This document shows, one piece after another, positions 1 to 9,879 of a DNA stretch of 64,000 nt. This DNA is from Flavobacterium sp. KACC 22761 (lineage in GTDB: Bacteria > Bacteroidota > Bacteroidia > Flavobacteriales > Flavobacteriaceae), in assembly GCF_034058155.1 (NCBI RefSeq), contig NZ_CP139148.1, positions 2,170,001-2,234,000 on the forward strand. The letters run 5' to 3'. The notes beneath the pieces were generated by a model. The model ran no database searches, was not told the DNA's origin, and saw only the letters and a list, made by a program, of their open reading frames with translations. Within the stretch, counting starts at the first letter, position 1. Every line of letters starts with the position of its first letter. The translations under genes and the position numbers were made by a program.

Positions 1-3000
1 TTACCATTAATACGGCTGATATTCAATCGTACAGCAAAGAATATCAATATTTGAATTGTGTGTTGAAAACGGCTGATAATATTGATATTGAAACAGCAAA
101 AAAGCTGGTTGAAGCCAAACAAAAAGGGGATAATCTTAAAATTAAGTTTGATAAAAGTCCGGCTTCGGGCAAAGAATTTCATTTTATAATAGACAGTATT
201 CAGCGTTATTCTGAAGCTTCAAATTTGGAAATTTTATATGATGGAAGTGATTTTGATATTGACCAAAAAGGACAAATCGATTTCCCGATTACCAATATTA
301 ATGAATTTAAAATCATAAAAGTCGAAGTTCCAGATGGGAGCAATCAGTCGGTTTTGATAAATTTTTCTGAACCTTTAGAAAAAGGACAGGATTTTAAGGG
401 TTTGGTTTCGATTCAGAATACCAATAATCTAAAATTTTCTACAGATGGGAATTTGCTGAAAGTTTATTTTAATAATGAAAAAGAAGCTCCTGCAAAAAAA
501 GAAGAAGTTATTCCGCTTGAAGAAACGGCAGTTTCACTTGTTGATTCGACAGTGGCAGTTGTTGATAGTGCCGCTGTGGTAGTTTCGGAGCCGGTTGAAG
601 TGGTTCAAGAGGAAGAACCTGAATCAGAGCAAATTGTAGTTGGCGATTTATTAGTCGAGGTTTTTCAAGGAATTGAGAGCCAATATGGCAAAAAACTAGA
701 TGCAAATTATTCGGAGAAAATTTCCTTTGATCAAATAAAACCAAGTGTTCGTTTTATTAAAAATGGAACAATTTTGCCAAGTTCAAACAATTTAAAACTA
801 AATTTTGAAGCCGTAAATTTAAGAGCTGTTGATGTAAAGGTTTATAAAATCTACAAAAATAATATTCTGCAGTTTTTACAATACAATGAATTGAATGGAG
901 GTCAAAATCTCAAAAAGGTCGCCCAGCCTGTTGCGAAAACAACACTCAATTTGGTCGAGAGTAAATTAACGAATCCAAGTAAATGGAACACTTTTGCATT
1001 GGATTTATCCAAAATTATCAAACCAGAACCGGGAGCAATTTATAGAGTAGAATTTGAATACAAAAAGAAATATTCGCTTTATAAATGTGAAACAACAGAG
1101 GGAGATCAAGATGAAAGTGAAGATGAAGAAGAAGTTGATGAAAATGACATAAACTATAGTGGCAACTCGTATGACGATTATTATTATGATGATTATGAAT
1201 GGCGTGAAAGTCAAGACCCTTGCTCTAATTCGTATTTTTATAATGCAAAAATTGCAACCAATATCTTAGCGTCTGACTTGGGTGTAATTGCCAAAAGAGG
1301 AGAAAACAAATCATACTTATTTGCTGTAAATAATATTGTTACGACCGAACCAGTTTCGAATGCGAGAGTAGATTTGTATAATTTCCAACAGCAAAAAATT
1401 GGAACACAAGCAACAAGCAGTGAAGGAATTGCATCTTTTCAATTGGATAAATTCGCTTATTTTGCAATTGTTACTCTAGGGGATCAATCGACTTATGTGA
1501 AATTGGATGACGGACTTTCATTATCGGTAAGTAATTTTGATGTAGCAGGAGAGACTTTGCAAAAAGGCTTAAAAGGATTTATTTACGGAGAAAGAGGTGT
1601 TTGGCGTCCGGGCGATAATTTGTGTTTGTCCTTTATTTTGAATGATGCTGCGAATAAACTTCCGAAATCGCACCCAATTAAATTCAGATTAAATGATCCG
1701 AATGGAAAAACAGTTTATCAAACCGTTCAAAAAACAAATGATTTAAATCATTATGCTTTTATAGTTTCAACAAATCAAGATGCGCCAACAGGAAATTGGG
1801 AAGCAATGGTAAGTGTCGGTGGAGCAAAATTCTATAAGAGCATCAAGATTGAAACCATTAAACCGAATCGTTTAAAAATCAAAAATACCTTTACAAGAAC
1901 AATACTTTCATCGTCGTATCCAAATACAGATAATCTTGAAGTGACTTGGCTTCATGGTGCAATTGCGAAGAATCTGAATGTAGAAATGCAGGCTAAATTT
2001 TCGCAACAAACGACAACTTTTAAAGGGTATGAAAAATATACTTTTGATGATTTAGTGCGTCAATTCAATACGGAGGAAATCAATGTTTTCTCAGGAAAAT
2101 TAAACGAAAACGGAAAAGCTTCGGTAAACATTCGACCTCGATTACAAGGTCAGGCGCCAGGAATGTTGCGTGCTTCATTCATCACGAAAGTATATGAAGA
2201 AGGAGGAGATTTTAGTGCCGATGTTGTGGCAACGACTTATTCGCCATATAAAACATATGTAGGAATTAAATCACCAGAACTGAATAAATACAACATGCTT
2301 GAAACCAGAACGGATAATCGTTTTGATATTGTTACTGTTGATGAAAATGGAAGACCAAAATCGGTTAGAAATTTGGAAGTAAAAGTGTTTAAAGTAGATT
2401 GGCGTTGGTGGTGGGATTCGTCAAGCGATAATTTATCAAATTACAATTCTTCGAATGCGACGACTTCTTATAAAACATTTATAGTCAACACTGATTCAAG
2501 CGGAAAAGGAAGCATTCATTTTTCATTGACTGATGAAGAATGGGGGCGTTATTTGATTCGTGTTGCAGATAGTGCAGACGGACATGCAACAGCATTGACG
2601 GTAAATATCGATTGGCCAATTTGGTCTGGAAAAACACGTAACAGAGATGCTTCGACAGCAAATATGTTGGTGTTTTCAACAGATAAGAAAAATTATGCCG
2701 TTGGAGAAAAAGCACAAATTTCTTTCCCTTCAAGCGAAGGTGGGCGCGCTTTAATTTCAATAGAAAACGGATCAAAAGTAGTGCAAACGCTTTGGGCAAA
2801 AACAAAAAATGGAGAAACCAAAGTTGAAGTTCCAATTACAGGAGCAATGGCACCAAATGTGTATTTCAATATTACATTATTGCAACCTCATGCTTCGACG
2901 AAAAACGATTCTCCAATTCGTATGTATGGAATTGTTCCTATTGAAGTGGTAGATAAAAACACGATTTTGGCACCCACTATTACTATGCCAGATGTTTTGA

Positions 3001-5255
3001 AACCAGAACAGCCTTTTACAGTGAAAGTAGGTGAGAAATCAGGTAAGGAAATGACGTATACAATCGCGGTTGTCGATGAAGGACTTTTGGATTTAACTCG
3101 TTTTAAAACGCCAAATGCTTGGGACAGCTTTTATGTTCGCGAAGCTTTAGGAGTAAAAACGTGGGACGTTTATGATGATGTTATTGGCGCTTATGGCGGA
3201 AAAATAAATCAGATTTTCAGTATTGGTGGTGACCAGGATTTAGGCGGTGGAAAAGCTAAAAAAGCAAACCGCTTCAAACCAGTTGTTTTGTATTATGGGC
3301 CATTTAAATTAGGTAAAGGAGAAACAAAATCACATCAATTAAAACTTCCAAAATACATTGGTTCGGTTCGAACAATGGTAGTGGCGGGAGATGCAAATAC
3401 TAGTGCTTACGGAAGTGTAGAAAAAGCTACTCCGGTAAAAAGTCCGTTGATGGTTTTGGCTTCGTTGCCAAGAAAGATTTCACCGTCAGAAAAAGTAACA
3501 TTGCCAGTGACAGTTTTTGCAACCGAAAATAAAATCAAAAATGTTTCCATTCAGGTAAAAACCAGCAACGGATTACAAGTTATAGGAAGTGCAGTTCAAA
3601 AACTAAATTTTGCACAGCCAGATGAAAAAATGGCCTATTTTAATTTGGTTGTCGGCTCAGCTACGGGAATTGCTAAAGTTCAGGTAATTGCAACATCTGG
3701 AAGCGAGAAATCGGTTTATGATGTTGAAATCGATATGACGAATCCAAATCCAGTTACGAGTACTTTTACGGATGTTGTTTTAATGCCAAACAGTTCTAAG
3801 ACAATTTCATGGAAAACCTTTGGAATTGCTGGAAGCAACAAAGCAAGATTAGAAGTTTCGTCTATGCCTTCGATGAATTTGAACGGAAGATTGCAATTCT
3901 TGATTCAATATCCTCATGGCTGTGTAGAACAAACTACTTCATCTGTTTTCCCGCAATTGTATTTAGGCGATGTAGCTGATATTGATGCAAAGCGCAAAAG
4001 TTTGATTCAGAAAAATGTCACTGCAGGAATTGCAAGATTGGGCAATTTCCAATTGTCAAATGGAGGTCTGCCGTACTGGCAAGGAAATGCAATTGCAGAT
4101 GATTGGGGGACTTCTTATGCAGGACATTTCTTGATTGAAGCAGAGAAAAAAGGATATGTATTGCCAATTAATTTCAAATCAAAATGGTTATCGTATCAGC
4201 AAAAGGAAGCAAAACAATGGCGTTTTGAACCGAAATACGGAAATGACTTAGCACAAGCATATCGTTTATATACTTTGGCTTTAGCCGGAAATGCCGATTT
4301 ATCTTCAATGAATAGATTACGTGAAACAAAAGGTATTTCTAACGAAAGTATGCTTCGTTTGGCAGCAGCGTATGTTTTAGCAGGTCAAAAATCGGCGGGA
4401 CAGAGTTTGTTCTTGAAAACGAGTATTGATGGAATCTCAGATGGCTACAGTTATTACTATTACGGTTCTAGCGAAAGAAACAGAGCAATGGCTTTGGAAA
4501 CGATGCTTCTTTTAGACCAAAAACAAAAAGCATTTGCGACAGCCACAAAATTAGCCAAAGAAATGTCAGCTAATCAATGGATGAGTACGCAAACAACTGC
4601 TTACTGCTTGTATGCAATGTCGAAATTTGCGGTGAGCAACGGTCCAAAAGGAATCAATGTTCAGTTTAGTAAAAATGGAAAAGGCGAGACGATAAGCACA
4701 GGTAAATCGGTTGCAGATCGTAGTTTGTCTGTTGCTTCTGGTGCAAACAGCATTACGCTTAAAAATAATAAAGCCAATACGGTTTATGTTCGTGTACTGA
4801 ACACAGGAATTCTGCCAATCGGACAAGAAAATGCGGTTCAAAGTGATGTTACGGCTTCAATTGTTTTCAAAAACAGAAAAGGAAGTGTAATTAATGTCTC
4901 AAGAATCACTCAAGGAACTGAATTTGTGGCTGAGGTTACGATTAAAAATCAAAGAGGAGAAAGCATTCAGAATGTGGCATTGTCTCAAATTCTGCCTTCT
5001 GGATTCGAAATCGTAAATACTCGTTTCACTGATTATGGAGATGCCGTAAACAACATTGCCGATTATATTGACATTCGTGATGATAGAACGAATTTCTATT
5101 TCGGAATGAAAGCCAGAGAAACCAAAGTCTTCCGCATTCTGCTGAATGCATCTTATTTAGGAAATTATTACTTGCCTGGATTGCAATGTGAAGCGATGTA
5201 TGATAATACATTCTTGGCGAGAACAAAAGGATTCTGGGTTGAGGTTGTGAAGTAA
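1..5255 (+). CDS. Alpha-2-macroglobulin family protein (YfhM-like), 5' truncated by window edge
   Basis: The frame is open to the left edge (reading T-I-N-T-A-D-I-Q before the first possible start), so the true N-terminus lies outside the window; about 1750 residues are visible. It is a bacterial alpha-2-macroglobulin: repeated beta-sandwich macroglobulin domains, an A2M-type segment after the middle, and a thioester motif C-V-E-Q at nt 3921-3932 followed by a helical thioester/complement-like domain. The family traps attacking proteases in the periplasm through the Cys-Gln thioester; here both Cys and Gln are kept. A very acidic, Tyr-rich linker (nt about 1090-1215) interrupts the N-terminal half. 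The next gene is pbpC, and linkage of A2M to penicillin-binding protein 1C is a known bacterial arrangement, interpreted as guarding or repairing a breached envelope. Family call is secure; the target protease is unknown. Confidence 0.93.
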   Translation, partial: TINTADIQSYSKEYQYLNCVLKTADNIDIETAKKLVEAKQKGDNLKIKFDKSPASGKEFHFIIDSIQRYSEASNLEILYDGSDFDIDQKGQIDFPITNINEFKIIKVEVPDGSNQSVLINFSEPLEKGQDFKGLVSIQNTNNLKFSTDGNLLKVYFNNEKEAPAKKEEVIPLEETAVSLVDSTVAVVDSAAVVVSEPVEVVQEEEPESEQIVVGDLLVEVFQGIESQYGKKLDANYSEKISFDQIKPSVRFIKNGTILPSSNNLKLNFEAVNLRAVDVKVYKIYKNNILQFLQYNELNGGQNLKKVAQPVAKTTLNLVESKLTNPSKWNTFALDLSKIIKPEPGAIYRVEFEYKKKYSLYKCETTEGDQDESEDEEEVDENDINYSGNSYDDYYYDDYEWRESQDPCSNSYFYNAKIATNILASDLGVIAKRGENKSYLFAVNNIVTTEPVSNARVDLYNFQQQKIGTQATSSEGIASFQLDKFAYFAIVTLGDQSTYVKLDDGLSLSVSNFDVAGETLQKGLKGFIYGERGVWRPGDNLCLSFILNDAANKLPKSHPIKFRLNDPNGKTVYQTVQKTNDLNHYAFIVSTNQDAPTGNWEAMVSVGGAKFYKSIKIETIKPNRLKIKNTFTRTILSSSYPNTDNLEVTWLHGAIAKNLNVEMQAKFSQQTTTFKGYEKYTFDDLVRQFNTEEINVFSGKLNENGKASVNIRPRLQGQAPGMLRASFITKVYEEGGDFSADVVATTYSPYKTYVGIKSPELNKYNMLETRTDNRFDIVTVDENGRPKSVRNLEVKVFKVDWRWWWDSSSDNLSNYNSSNATTSYKTFIVNTDSSGKGSIHFSLTDEEWGRYLIRVADSADGHATALTVNIDWPIWSGKTRNRDASTANMLVFSTDKKNYAVGEKAQISFPSSEGGRALISIENGSKVVQTLWAKTKNGETKVEVPITGAMAPNVYFNITLLQPHASTKNDSPIRMYGIVPIEVVDKNTILAPTITMPDVLKPEQPFTVKVGEKSGKEMTYTIAVVDEGLLDLTRFKTPNAWDSFYVREALGVKTWDVYDDVIGAYGGKINQIFSIGGDQDLGGGKAKKANRFKPVVLYYGPFKLGKGETKSHQLKLPKYIGSVRTMVVAGDANTSAYGSVEKATPVKSPLMVLASLPRKISPSEKVTLPVTVFATENKIKNVSIQVKTSNGLQVIGSAVQKLNFAQPDEKMAYFNLVVGSATGIAKVQVIATSGSEKSVYDVEIDMTNPNPVTSTFTDVVLMPNSSKTISWKTFGIAGSNKARLEVSSMPSMNLNGRLQFLIQYPHGCVEQTTSSVFPQLYLGDVADIDAKRKSLIQKNVTAGIARLGNFQLSNGGLPYWQGNAIADDWGTSYAGHFLIEAEKKGYVLPINFKSKWLSYQQKEAKQWRFEPKYGNDLAQAYRLYTLALAGNADLSSMNRLRETKGISNESMLRLAAAYVLAGQKSAGQSLFLKTSIDGISDGYSYYYYGSSERNRAMALETMLLLDQKQKAFATATKLAKEMSANQWMSTQTTAYCLYAMSKFAVSNGPKGINVQFSKNGKGETISTGKSVADRSLSVASGANSITLKNNKANTVYVRVLNTGILPIGQENAVQSDVTASIVFKNRKGSVINVSRITQGTEFVAEVTIKNQRGESIQNVALSQILPSGFEIVNTRFTDYGDAVNNIADYIDIRDDRTNFYFGMKARETKVFRILLNASYLGNYYLPGLQCEAMYDNTFLARTKGFWVEVVK

Positions 5256-5264
5256 AATTTATTC

Positions 5265-5324
5265 GCCACAGATTACACGGATTAAAAGGATTTTAAATCT
5301 GTGTTAATCTGTGTAATCTGTGGC
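5265..5324. repeat. Imperfect inverted repeat, flavobacterial intergenic type
   Basis: Arms at 5265-5280 and 5309-5324 pair with a single mismatch (gccacagattacacgg against its complement). The element lies 10 nt after the A2M stop and could fold in RNA, so it may serve as a weak terminator or RNA-stabilising hairpin; no clear T-run follows. Confidence 0.7.
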
Positions 5325-5346
5325 TGAAAAAAGCTTTGTAAAAAGG

Positions 5347-5413
5347 TCTCCCGCAGATTTTGCAGATCAAGCAGATAAAAATAAAATCTGCCCAATCTGC
5401 GGAATCTGCGAGA
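5347..5413. repeat. Inverted repeat rich in gcagat/atctgc
   Basis: Outer arms tctcccgcagatt and aatctgcgaga pair, with several internal gcagat/atctgc copies that allow alternative pairings. It is the second of three different repeat elements packed between the A2M gene and pbpC. Confidence 0.65.
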
Positions 5414-5419
5414 GAAAAA

Positions 5420-5455
5420 CTTTGCGAACTTTGCGTAAATCTTTGCGTCTTTGCG
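5420..5455. repeat. Four copies of heptamer CTTTGCG
   Basis: CTTTGCG occurs at 5420, 5429, 5441 and 5449 with 1-5 nt spacers. The last copy overlaps the first possible TTG start of pbpC, which argues that pbpC starts downstream at TTG 5475. Confidence 0.7.
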
Positions 5456-5474
5456 GTTAAAAAATAAATCAGTA

Positions 5475-7850
5475 TTGAAAAATAAATTAAAAGCGTTTTT
5501 TCAACGTATTATAAATTGGATAAAAAGGAACAAAATAAAATCAGCAATTGCATTTCTGCTCTTGCTGATTTACTATTTTTCGTTACCCCGAACTTTGTTT
5601 AAAGAGCCTTATTCAACAGTTATTGAAAGCAAAGAAGGAGAATTGCTCGGAGCCAAAATCGCCCGTGACGGACAATGGCGTTTTCCAGCGCAAGACAGCG
5701 TGCCGGATAAATTCAAAAAATGTATTGTTTATTTTGAAGATGAATACTTTTACAAACATCCTGGATTTAATCCGGGAGCGATGGTAAATGCTTTTAAGCA
5801 AAATAAAAAAGCCGGAAAAGTAGTAAGAGGAGGAAGCACCTTGACGCAACAAGTTATCCGGTTATCGCGAAAAGGAAAAAACAGAACCTATTTTGAAAAA
5901 ATCATCGAAATAATTCTCGCTACAAGGTTAGAATTAGGGTATTCCAAAGATGAAATCCTCGAAATGTATGCCGCTCATGCGCCATTTGGAGGAAATGTTG
6001 TTGGACTGGAAATGGCTTCATGGCGCTATTTTGGTGTACAATCCAATCAATTATCATGGGCAGAAAATGCTGTTTTAGCTGTTTTGCCGAATGCACCAAG
6101 TTTAATTTATCCGGGAAAAAATCAGATAAAATTACTGAACAAACGAAACCGACTTTTATTAAAACTGCATCGGGATGGAGTAATTGATAAGCAGACATAC
6201 GAACTTTCGATAGAAGAGCCATTGCCTCAAAAACCTTATGATTTGCCTCAAATCGCACCTCATTTATTGCAAAGAGTGGCTAAAAATGAAGAAGGGACTA
6301 GAGTAAAAACTACGATTGATTACGCTTTGCAAAATCGCGTTAATCAAATTGCAAGGTATTATTACAATCAGTATAAACAGAATGAAGTTCATAATCTGGC
6401 TATTTTGGTAATTGATGTTCAAAGCAGAAATGTAATGAGTTATGTTGGAAATGCTCCAGCAGACAGTGATCACCAAAAAGATGTCGATATTATCGATGCT
6501 CCAAGAAGTACAGGAAGTATCCTAAAGCCGCTTTTGTACGCGGCAATGTTGGATGATGGCGAATTATTGCCTAACACTTTAGTGGCAGATGTTCCAACAC
6601 AGATTTCGGGATATACGCCTCAGAACTTTAATTTAACTTTTGATGGAGCAGTTCCTGCACATCGCGCATTGTCACGTTCGCTAAATATTCCTGCAGTTTT
6701 AATGCTTCAGGATTTTGGCGTAAATAAATTTTACGAAGAATTACAGAAATTCAAATTAAAGAACATCAACAAAACACCAGACCATTACGGTTTATCGCTT
6801 ATTTTGGGAGGCGCTGAAAGTAATTTGTGGGATTTATGCCGAACGTATGCTAATCTTTCGTCTACGGTTAATTATTATACTAAAAATAGGAGTAAATACA
6901 GGACGAATGAATTCACAGAGCTGAACTATAAAAACGATTTTAAGCCCGATTTTGGATCAGAAACCAATCAGAAGAATATTCTGGGCGCAGGATCAATTTG
7001 GTTGACCTACAACGCAATGGAAGAGGTAAATAGACCTGAAGGTGATGAAGCTTGGAAATTTTATGACAGTTCGTTAAAAATTGCGTGGAAAACTGGAACA
7101 AGTTTCGGAAATAGAGATGCTTGGGCTATCGGAACTAATTCAAGATATGTGGTTGGAATTTGGGTTGGAAATGCCACTGGAGAAGGAAGGCCAACATTGA
7201 CAGGAGTTACGAGCGCGGCACCAATTTTGTTCGATGTTTTTAATTTACTGCCAAGACAAAGATGGTTTGATACGCCTTACAATGATTTGGCCGAAGTTGA
7301 GGTTTGCCGTTTAAGCGGTTATCTAGCAAAAGACAATTGCCCAAAAATCAAACAATGGGTTGCTAAAAAAGGAAAATCGACTAAAGTTTGTCCGTATCAC
7401 AAAACAATTCATTTGGATAAAACAGAACAATTTCAGGTAAACAGCAGTTGTGAAAATGTGGAAAACATTGTGACTAAAAACTGGTTTGTACTGCCTCCTG
7501 TTATGGCATGGTATTATAAAAGCCAGCATATTGAATATTTGCCATTGCCACCATTCAAAGAAGGTTGTGAAGGAACACAAACCACTACAATGGATTTTAT
7601 TTATCCGAAAGCAAACAGCAAAATTTATCTAACGAAGGATTTCAACAGCAACATTCAGCCCGTCATTTTAAAAGTGGCTTATTCTGAAAGAGATAAAGAA
7701 TTGTTTTGGTATGTTGATGACGTTTATAAAGCTACTACAAAAACTTTTCATGAATTACCGATTACACCAACAACTGGAATACATTACATTACAGTTGTAG
7801 ATGCTTCTGGGAATGAAATAAGGAGAAAAATTGAAATTGTGAGAGAATAA
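5475..7850 (+). CDS. pbpC: Penicillin-binding protein 1C
   Basis: Bifunctional peptidoglycan synthase. An N-terminal membrane anchor (roughly 25 residues in) is followed by a GT51 glycosyltransferase domain with the catalytic Glu in EDEYFYKHPG and the RGGSTLTQQ motif. The transpeptidase domain has SxxK (S-I-L-K, Ser codon 6516-6518), SLN and KTG (W-K-T-G-T-S) motifs, and a C-terminal segment resembles the BiPBP_C domain of PBP1C. There is no ATG at the front: candidates are TTG 5451, inside a repeat, and TTG 5475, which I prefer (791 residues). The upstream A2M gene matches the usual A2M-pbpC pairing. All catalytic motifs are intact, so it should be active in the periplasm. The start codon is the main uncertainty. 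Confidence 0.93.
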   Translation: MKNKLKAFFQRIINWIKRNKIKSAIAFLLLLIYYFSLPRTLFKEPYSTVIESKEGELLGAKIARDGQWRFPAQDSVPDKFKKCIVYFEDEYFYKHPGFNPGAMVNAFKQNKKAGKVVRGGSTLTQQVIRLSRKGKNRTYFEKIIEIILATRLELGYSKDEILEMYAAHAPFGGNVVGLEMASWRYFGVQSNQLSWAENAVLAVLPNAPSLIYPGKNQIKLLNKRNRLLLKLHRDGVIDKQTYELSIEEPLPQKPYDLPQIAPHLLQRVAKNEEGTRVKTTIDYALQNRVNQIARYYYNQYKQNEVHNLAILVIDVQSRNVMSYVGNAPADSDHQKDVDIIDAPRSTGSILKPLLYAAMLDDGELLPNTLVADVPTQISGYTPQNFNLTFDGAVPAHRALSRSLNIPAVLMLQDFGVNKFYEELQKFKLKNINKTPDHYGLSLILGGAESNLWDLCRTYANLSSTVNYYTKNRSKYRTNEFTELNYKNDFKPDFGSETNQKNILGAGSIWLTYNAMEEVNRPEGDEAWKFYDSSLKIAWKTGTSFGNRDAWAIGTNSRYVVGIWVGNATGEGRPTLTGVTSAAPILFDVFNLLPRQRWFDTPYNDLAEVEVCRLSGYLAKDNCPKIKQWVAKKGKSTKVCPYHKTIHLDKTEQFQVNSSCENVENIVTKNWFVLPPVMAWYYKSQHIEYLPLPPFKEGCEGTQTTTMDFIYPKANSKIYLTKDFNSNIQPVILKVAYSERDKELFWYVDDVYKATTKTFHELPITPTTGIHYITVVDASGNEIRRKIEIVRE

Positions 7851-7896
7851 ATTTTAAAAGGGAATACCAATTTTAAAATTCCAAATTCTAACTTTT

Positions 7897-7964
7897 TGTC
7901 AGGCTGAGCGGAGTCGAAGCCCACGCGCTAATTGTAGCCTCCTTCAACTTTGCTCAGGATGACA
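7897..7964. repeat. Dispersed palindromic repeat (tgtcaggctgagcgg family)
   Basis: The outer arms tgtcaggctgagcggag and its imperfect complement ending ctcaggatgaca flank a variable middle. A diverged relative lies at 15861-15938. Such elements are common between genes in flavobacteria. Confidence 0.65.
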
Positions 7965-8018
7965 TTCTAAAATATAAGGCTAAGCGAGATTGCTTTTTTC
8001 TTCACAAATAGACATAAA

Positions 8019-8048
8019 AAAACCGTCCCGATGCATCGGGACGGTTTT
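8019..8048. terminator. Bidirectional terminator between pbpC and rng
   Basis: A perfect GC-rich palindrome (accgtcccgatgcatcgggacggt core) is flanked by A-run and T-run. It lies between the 3' ends of two convergent genes and fits an intrinsic terminator for both. Confidence 0.88.
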
Positions 8049-8053
8049 GTTTT

Positions 8054-9598
8054 TTATTCTGAAATAACATTTCCTTTTTTATCATAGAAATGGTATTCTA
8101 AGTACGTGTAAGCGTCACGAGGTATGATTTTCACCCACTTTTTATGTTCAAAAAACCATTTTGAACGTAATGATGGAAAACCTTTGCTGAGGTATGCAGC
8201 CACAAACGGATGTGTGTTGAGCACAACTTTATTGTGGGTTTTTAAAAGTCTTTCTAAATCAGCGGTGATCTTATCAATGATTAAAATTGGAGCTTCAATT
8301 TCGCCATTGTGTTTATTAGGATCTTCCTCTCTAGTTTTGATATTCACTTCTGGTCTTACGCGCTGTCTTGTAATCTGGACAAGTCCAAATTTACTTGGCG
8401 GTAATATTTTATGCTTTGCTTTATCGTCGCTCATTTCTTCTCGCAAGAAGTCGAACAAAACTTTCCTATTTTCTGGATTAGACATATCGATAAAATCAAC
8501 TACTATGATGCCACCCATATCTCGAAGACGCAATTGTCTTGCGATTTCTGCCGCTGCAATCATATTTACTTCCATGGCTGTGTCTTCTTGGTTGGTCGCT
8601 TTGTTAGAACGGTTTCCGCTGTTTACGTCTATAACGTGCAATGCTTCAGTGTGCTCTATGATAAGATAAGCGCCTTTACTCATGGAAACAGTTCGGCCAA
8701 ATGAAGTTTTGATTTGTCTCTCTATATTGTATTTCTCAAAAATCGGAGTGTCATTTGATTGATAAAACTTAACAATCGATTGTTTTGAAGGTGCAATTTC
8801 TTGCAGATATTCCTTCGTTTGATGGTACAACTCTTCATCATCTATTTGAATACCGCTGAAGGTATCGTTGAATACATCTCTTAATATAGAAGAAGCTCTG
8901 TTAAGCTCTCCTAACACTTTTGATGGATGATGAGCAGTTGGTAATTTTTTACACATTGCAGACCATCTGCCAAGCAGGTTCTGCAAATCTTTTTCTAATT
9001 CGGCTACGTTTTTGCCTTCGGCTACTGTACGAACAATAACACCAAATCCTTTAGGTTTGATCGATAGAACAAGTTTTTTTAGACGATCCTTTTCTTTTTT
9101 GTCTTCTATTTTTTGAGAAATAGAAACTCGATCAGAGAAAGGAACTAGAACGATAAATCTTCCGGCAAGAGAAAGCTCAGCACTTATTCTTGGGCCTTTG
9201 GTAGATATAGGTTCTTTAACTACTTGAACTAAGACAGATTGATTGGCACTTAAAATATCAGTAATGATGCCATCTTTGTCAATCTCTTTTTCAAACTGAA
9301 AGGTTTTTAGGGAGAAATCTTTTAATTTACCTGCGCTTACAAGTTTTATGAATTTCAGCTGAGAAGCTAGATTTGGACCCAAATCGTGATAATGTAAAAA
9401 GGCATCTTTTTCGAAGCCCACATTCACAAAAGCAGCATTAAGTCCAGCAACTGGTTTTCTGATTTTGGCAATAAAAATATCACCAACCTGAAAGTTGCTT
9501 TTTTCTTCTTCTTTGTGTAATTCAATTAGTTTTCCATCTTTTAATAAGGCAAAATCTACTGCTTCAGAACTAGATCTAATGATTAATTCTTTATTCAC
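8054..9598 (-). CDS. rng: Ribonuclease G/E family protein
   Basis: 514-residue RNase G/E family endoribonuclease for rRNA 5'-end maturation and mRNA decay. The N-terminus carries an S1-like RNA-binding region (about residues 35-125). The catalytic DNase I-like part includes the acidic motif in GGIIVVDFIDM (about residue 365), where Asp ligands bind Mg2+, and the following NRKVL and QITRQRVRPEV stretches. Length suits RNase G rather than full RNase E, since the long degradosome-scaffold tail is absent. The start is GTG at 9598-9596. Downstream of the HU and small basic protein genes on the same strand, a neighbourhood I associate with Bacteroidota. Family call is firm; RNase G versus a combined E/G role cannot be decided from sequence. 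Confidence 0.93.
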   Translation of the reverse strand: MNKELIIRSSSEAVDFALLKDGKLIELHKEEEKSNFQVGDIFIAKIRKPVAGLNAAFVNVGFEKDAFLHYHDLGPNLASQLKFIKLVSAGKLKDFSLKTFQFEKEIDKDGIITDILSANQSVLVQVVKEPISTKGPRISAELSLAGRFIVLVPFSDRVSISQKIEDKKEKDRLKKLVLSIKPKGFGVIVRTVAEGKNVAELEKDLQNLLGRWSAMCKKLPTAHHPSKVLGELNRASSILRDVFNDTFSGIQIDDEELYHQTKEYLQEIAPSKQSIVKFYQSNDTPIFEKYNIERQIKTSFGRTVSMSKGAYLIIEHTEALHVIDVNSGNRSNKATNQEDTAMEVNMIAAAEIARQLRLRDMGGIIVVDFIDMSNPENRKVLFDFLREEMSDDKAKHKILPPSKFGLVQITRQRVRPEVNIKTREEDPNKHNGEIEAPILIIDKITADLERLLKTHNKVVLNTHPFVAAYLSKGFPSLRSKWFFEHKKWVKIIPRDAYTYLEYHFYDKKGNVISE

Positions 9599-9619
9599 AC
9601 TGTAAATTTTTATCTGTTT

Positions 9620-9835
9620 TTTCAGAAAATAGAATATAGAGAATAGAGTATAGATTTATTAAAAAACCTAAAATCTGAAATCTAAAATCTAAAATCTTAT
9701 CTACAGATGGATTAAACAATATTTTTAACAGGTATTAACCCGGTGAAAAGAAGATTAGTAGAGAATAGAGTAAAGCGAATAGACTTTTTGTTGTCTATAT
9801 TCTATTTTCTTTTCTCTTTCATCTTTTTTCAATTT
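9620..9835. repeat. Low-complexity intergenic repeats (agaatagag and aaatctaa units)
   Basis: Two copies of an agagaatagagtaTa-like unit (near 9635 and 9760), a run of aaatctaaaatct units (near 9670-9695), and a complementary ttctattttcttttctc stretch near 9800-9820 lie between rng and the small basic gene. They can pair with each other. No convincing gene is visible here. Confidence 0.5.
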
Positions 9836-9854
9836 CAATGAACGTTTAAAAAGA

Positions 9855-9879
9855 AAAAAGTAGTTTAAAACTACTTTTT
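9855..9879. terminator. Hairpin at the end of the small basic protein gene
   Basis: aaaaagtag and ctacttttt pair around an A/T loop; read on the minus strand the stem ends in a T-run. The stop codon of the small gene (9873-9871) lies inside the stem. Confidence 0.65.

Noticed and set aside
5451..5474. TTG 5451 as pbpC start
   Set aside because: It is inside the CTTTGCG repeat; the added residues are not conserved-looking. TTG 5475 is preferred.
8124..8704. Open frames on the plus strand opposite rng
   Set aside because: They are antisense shadows of a well-conserved RNase G gene and have unnatural amino-acid makeup.
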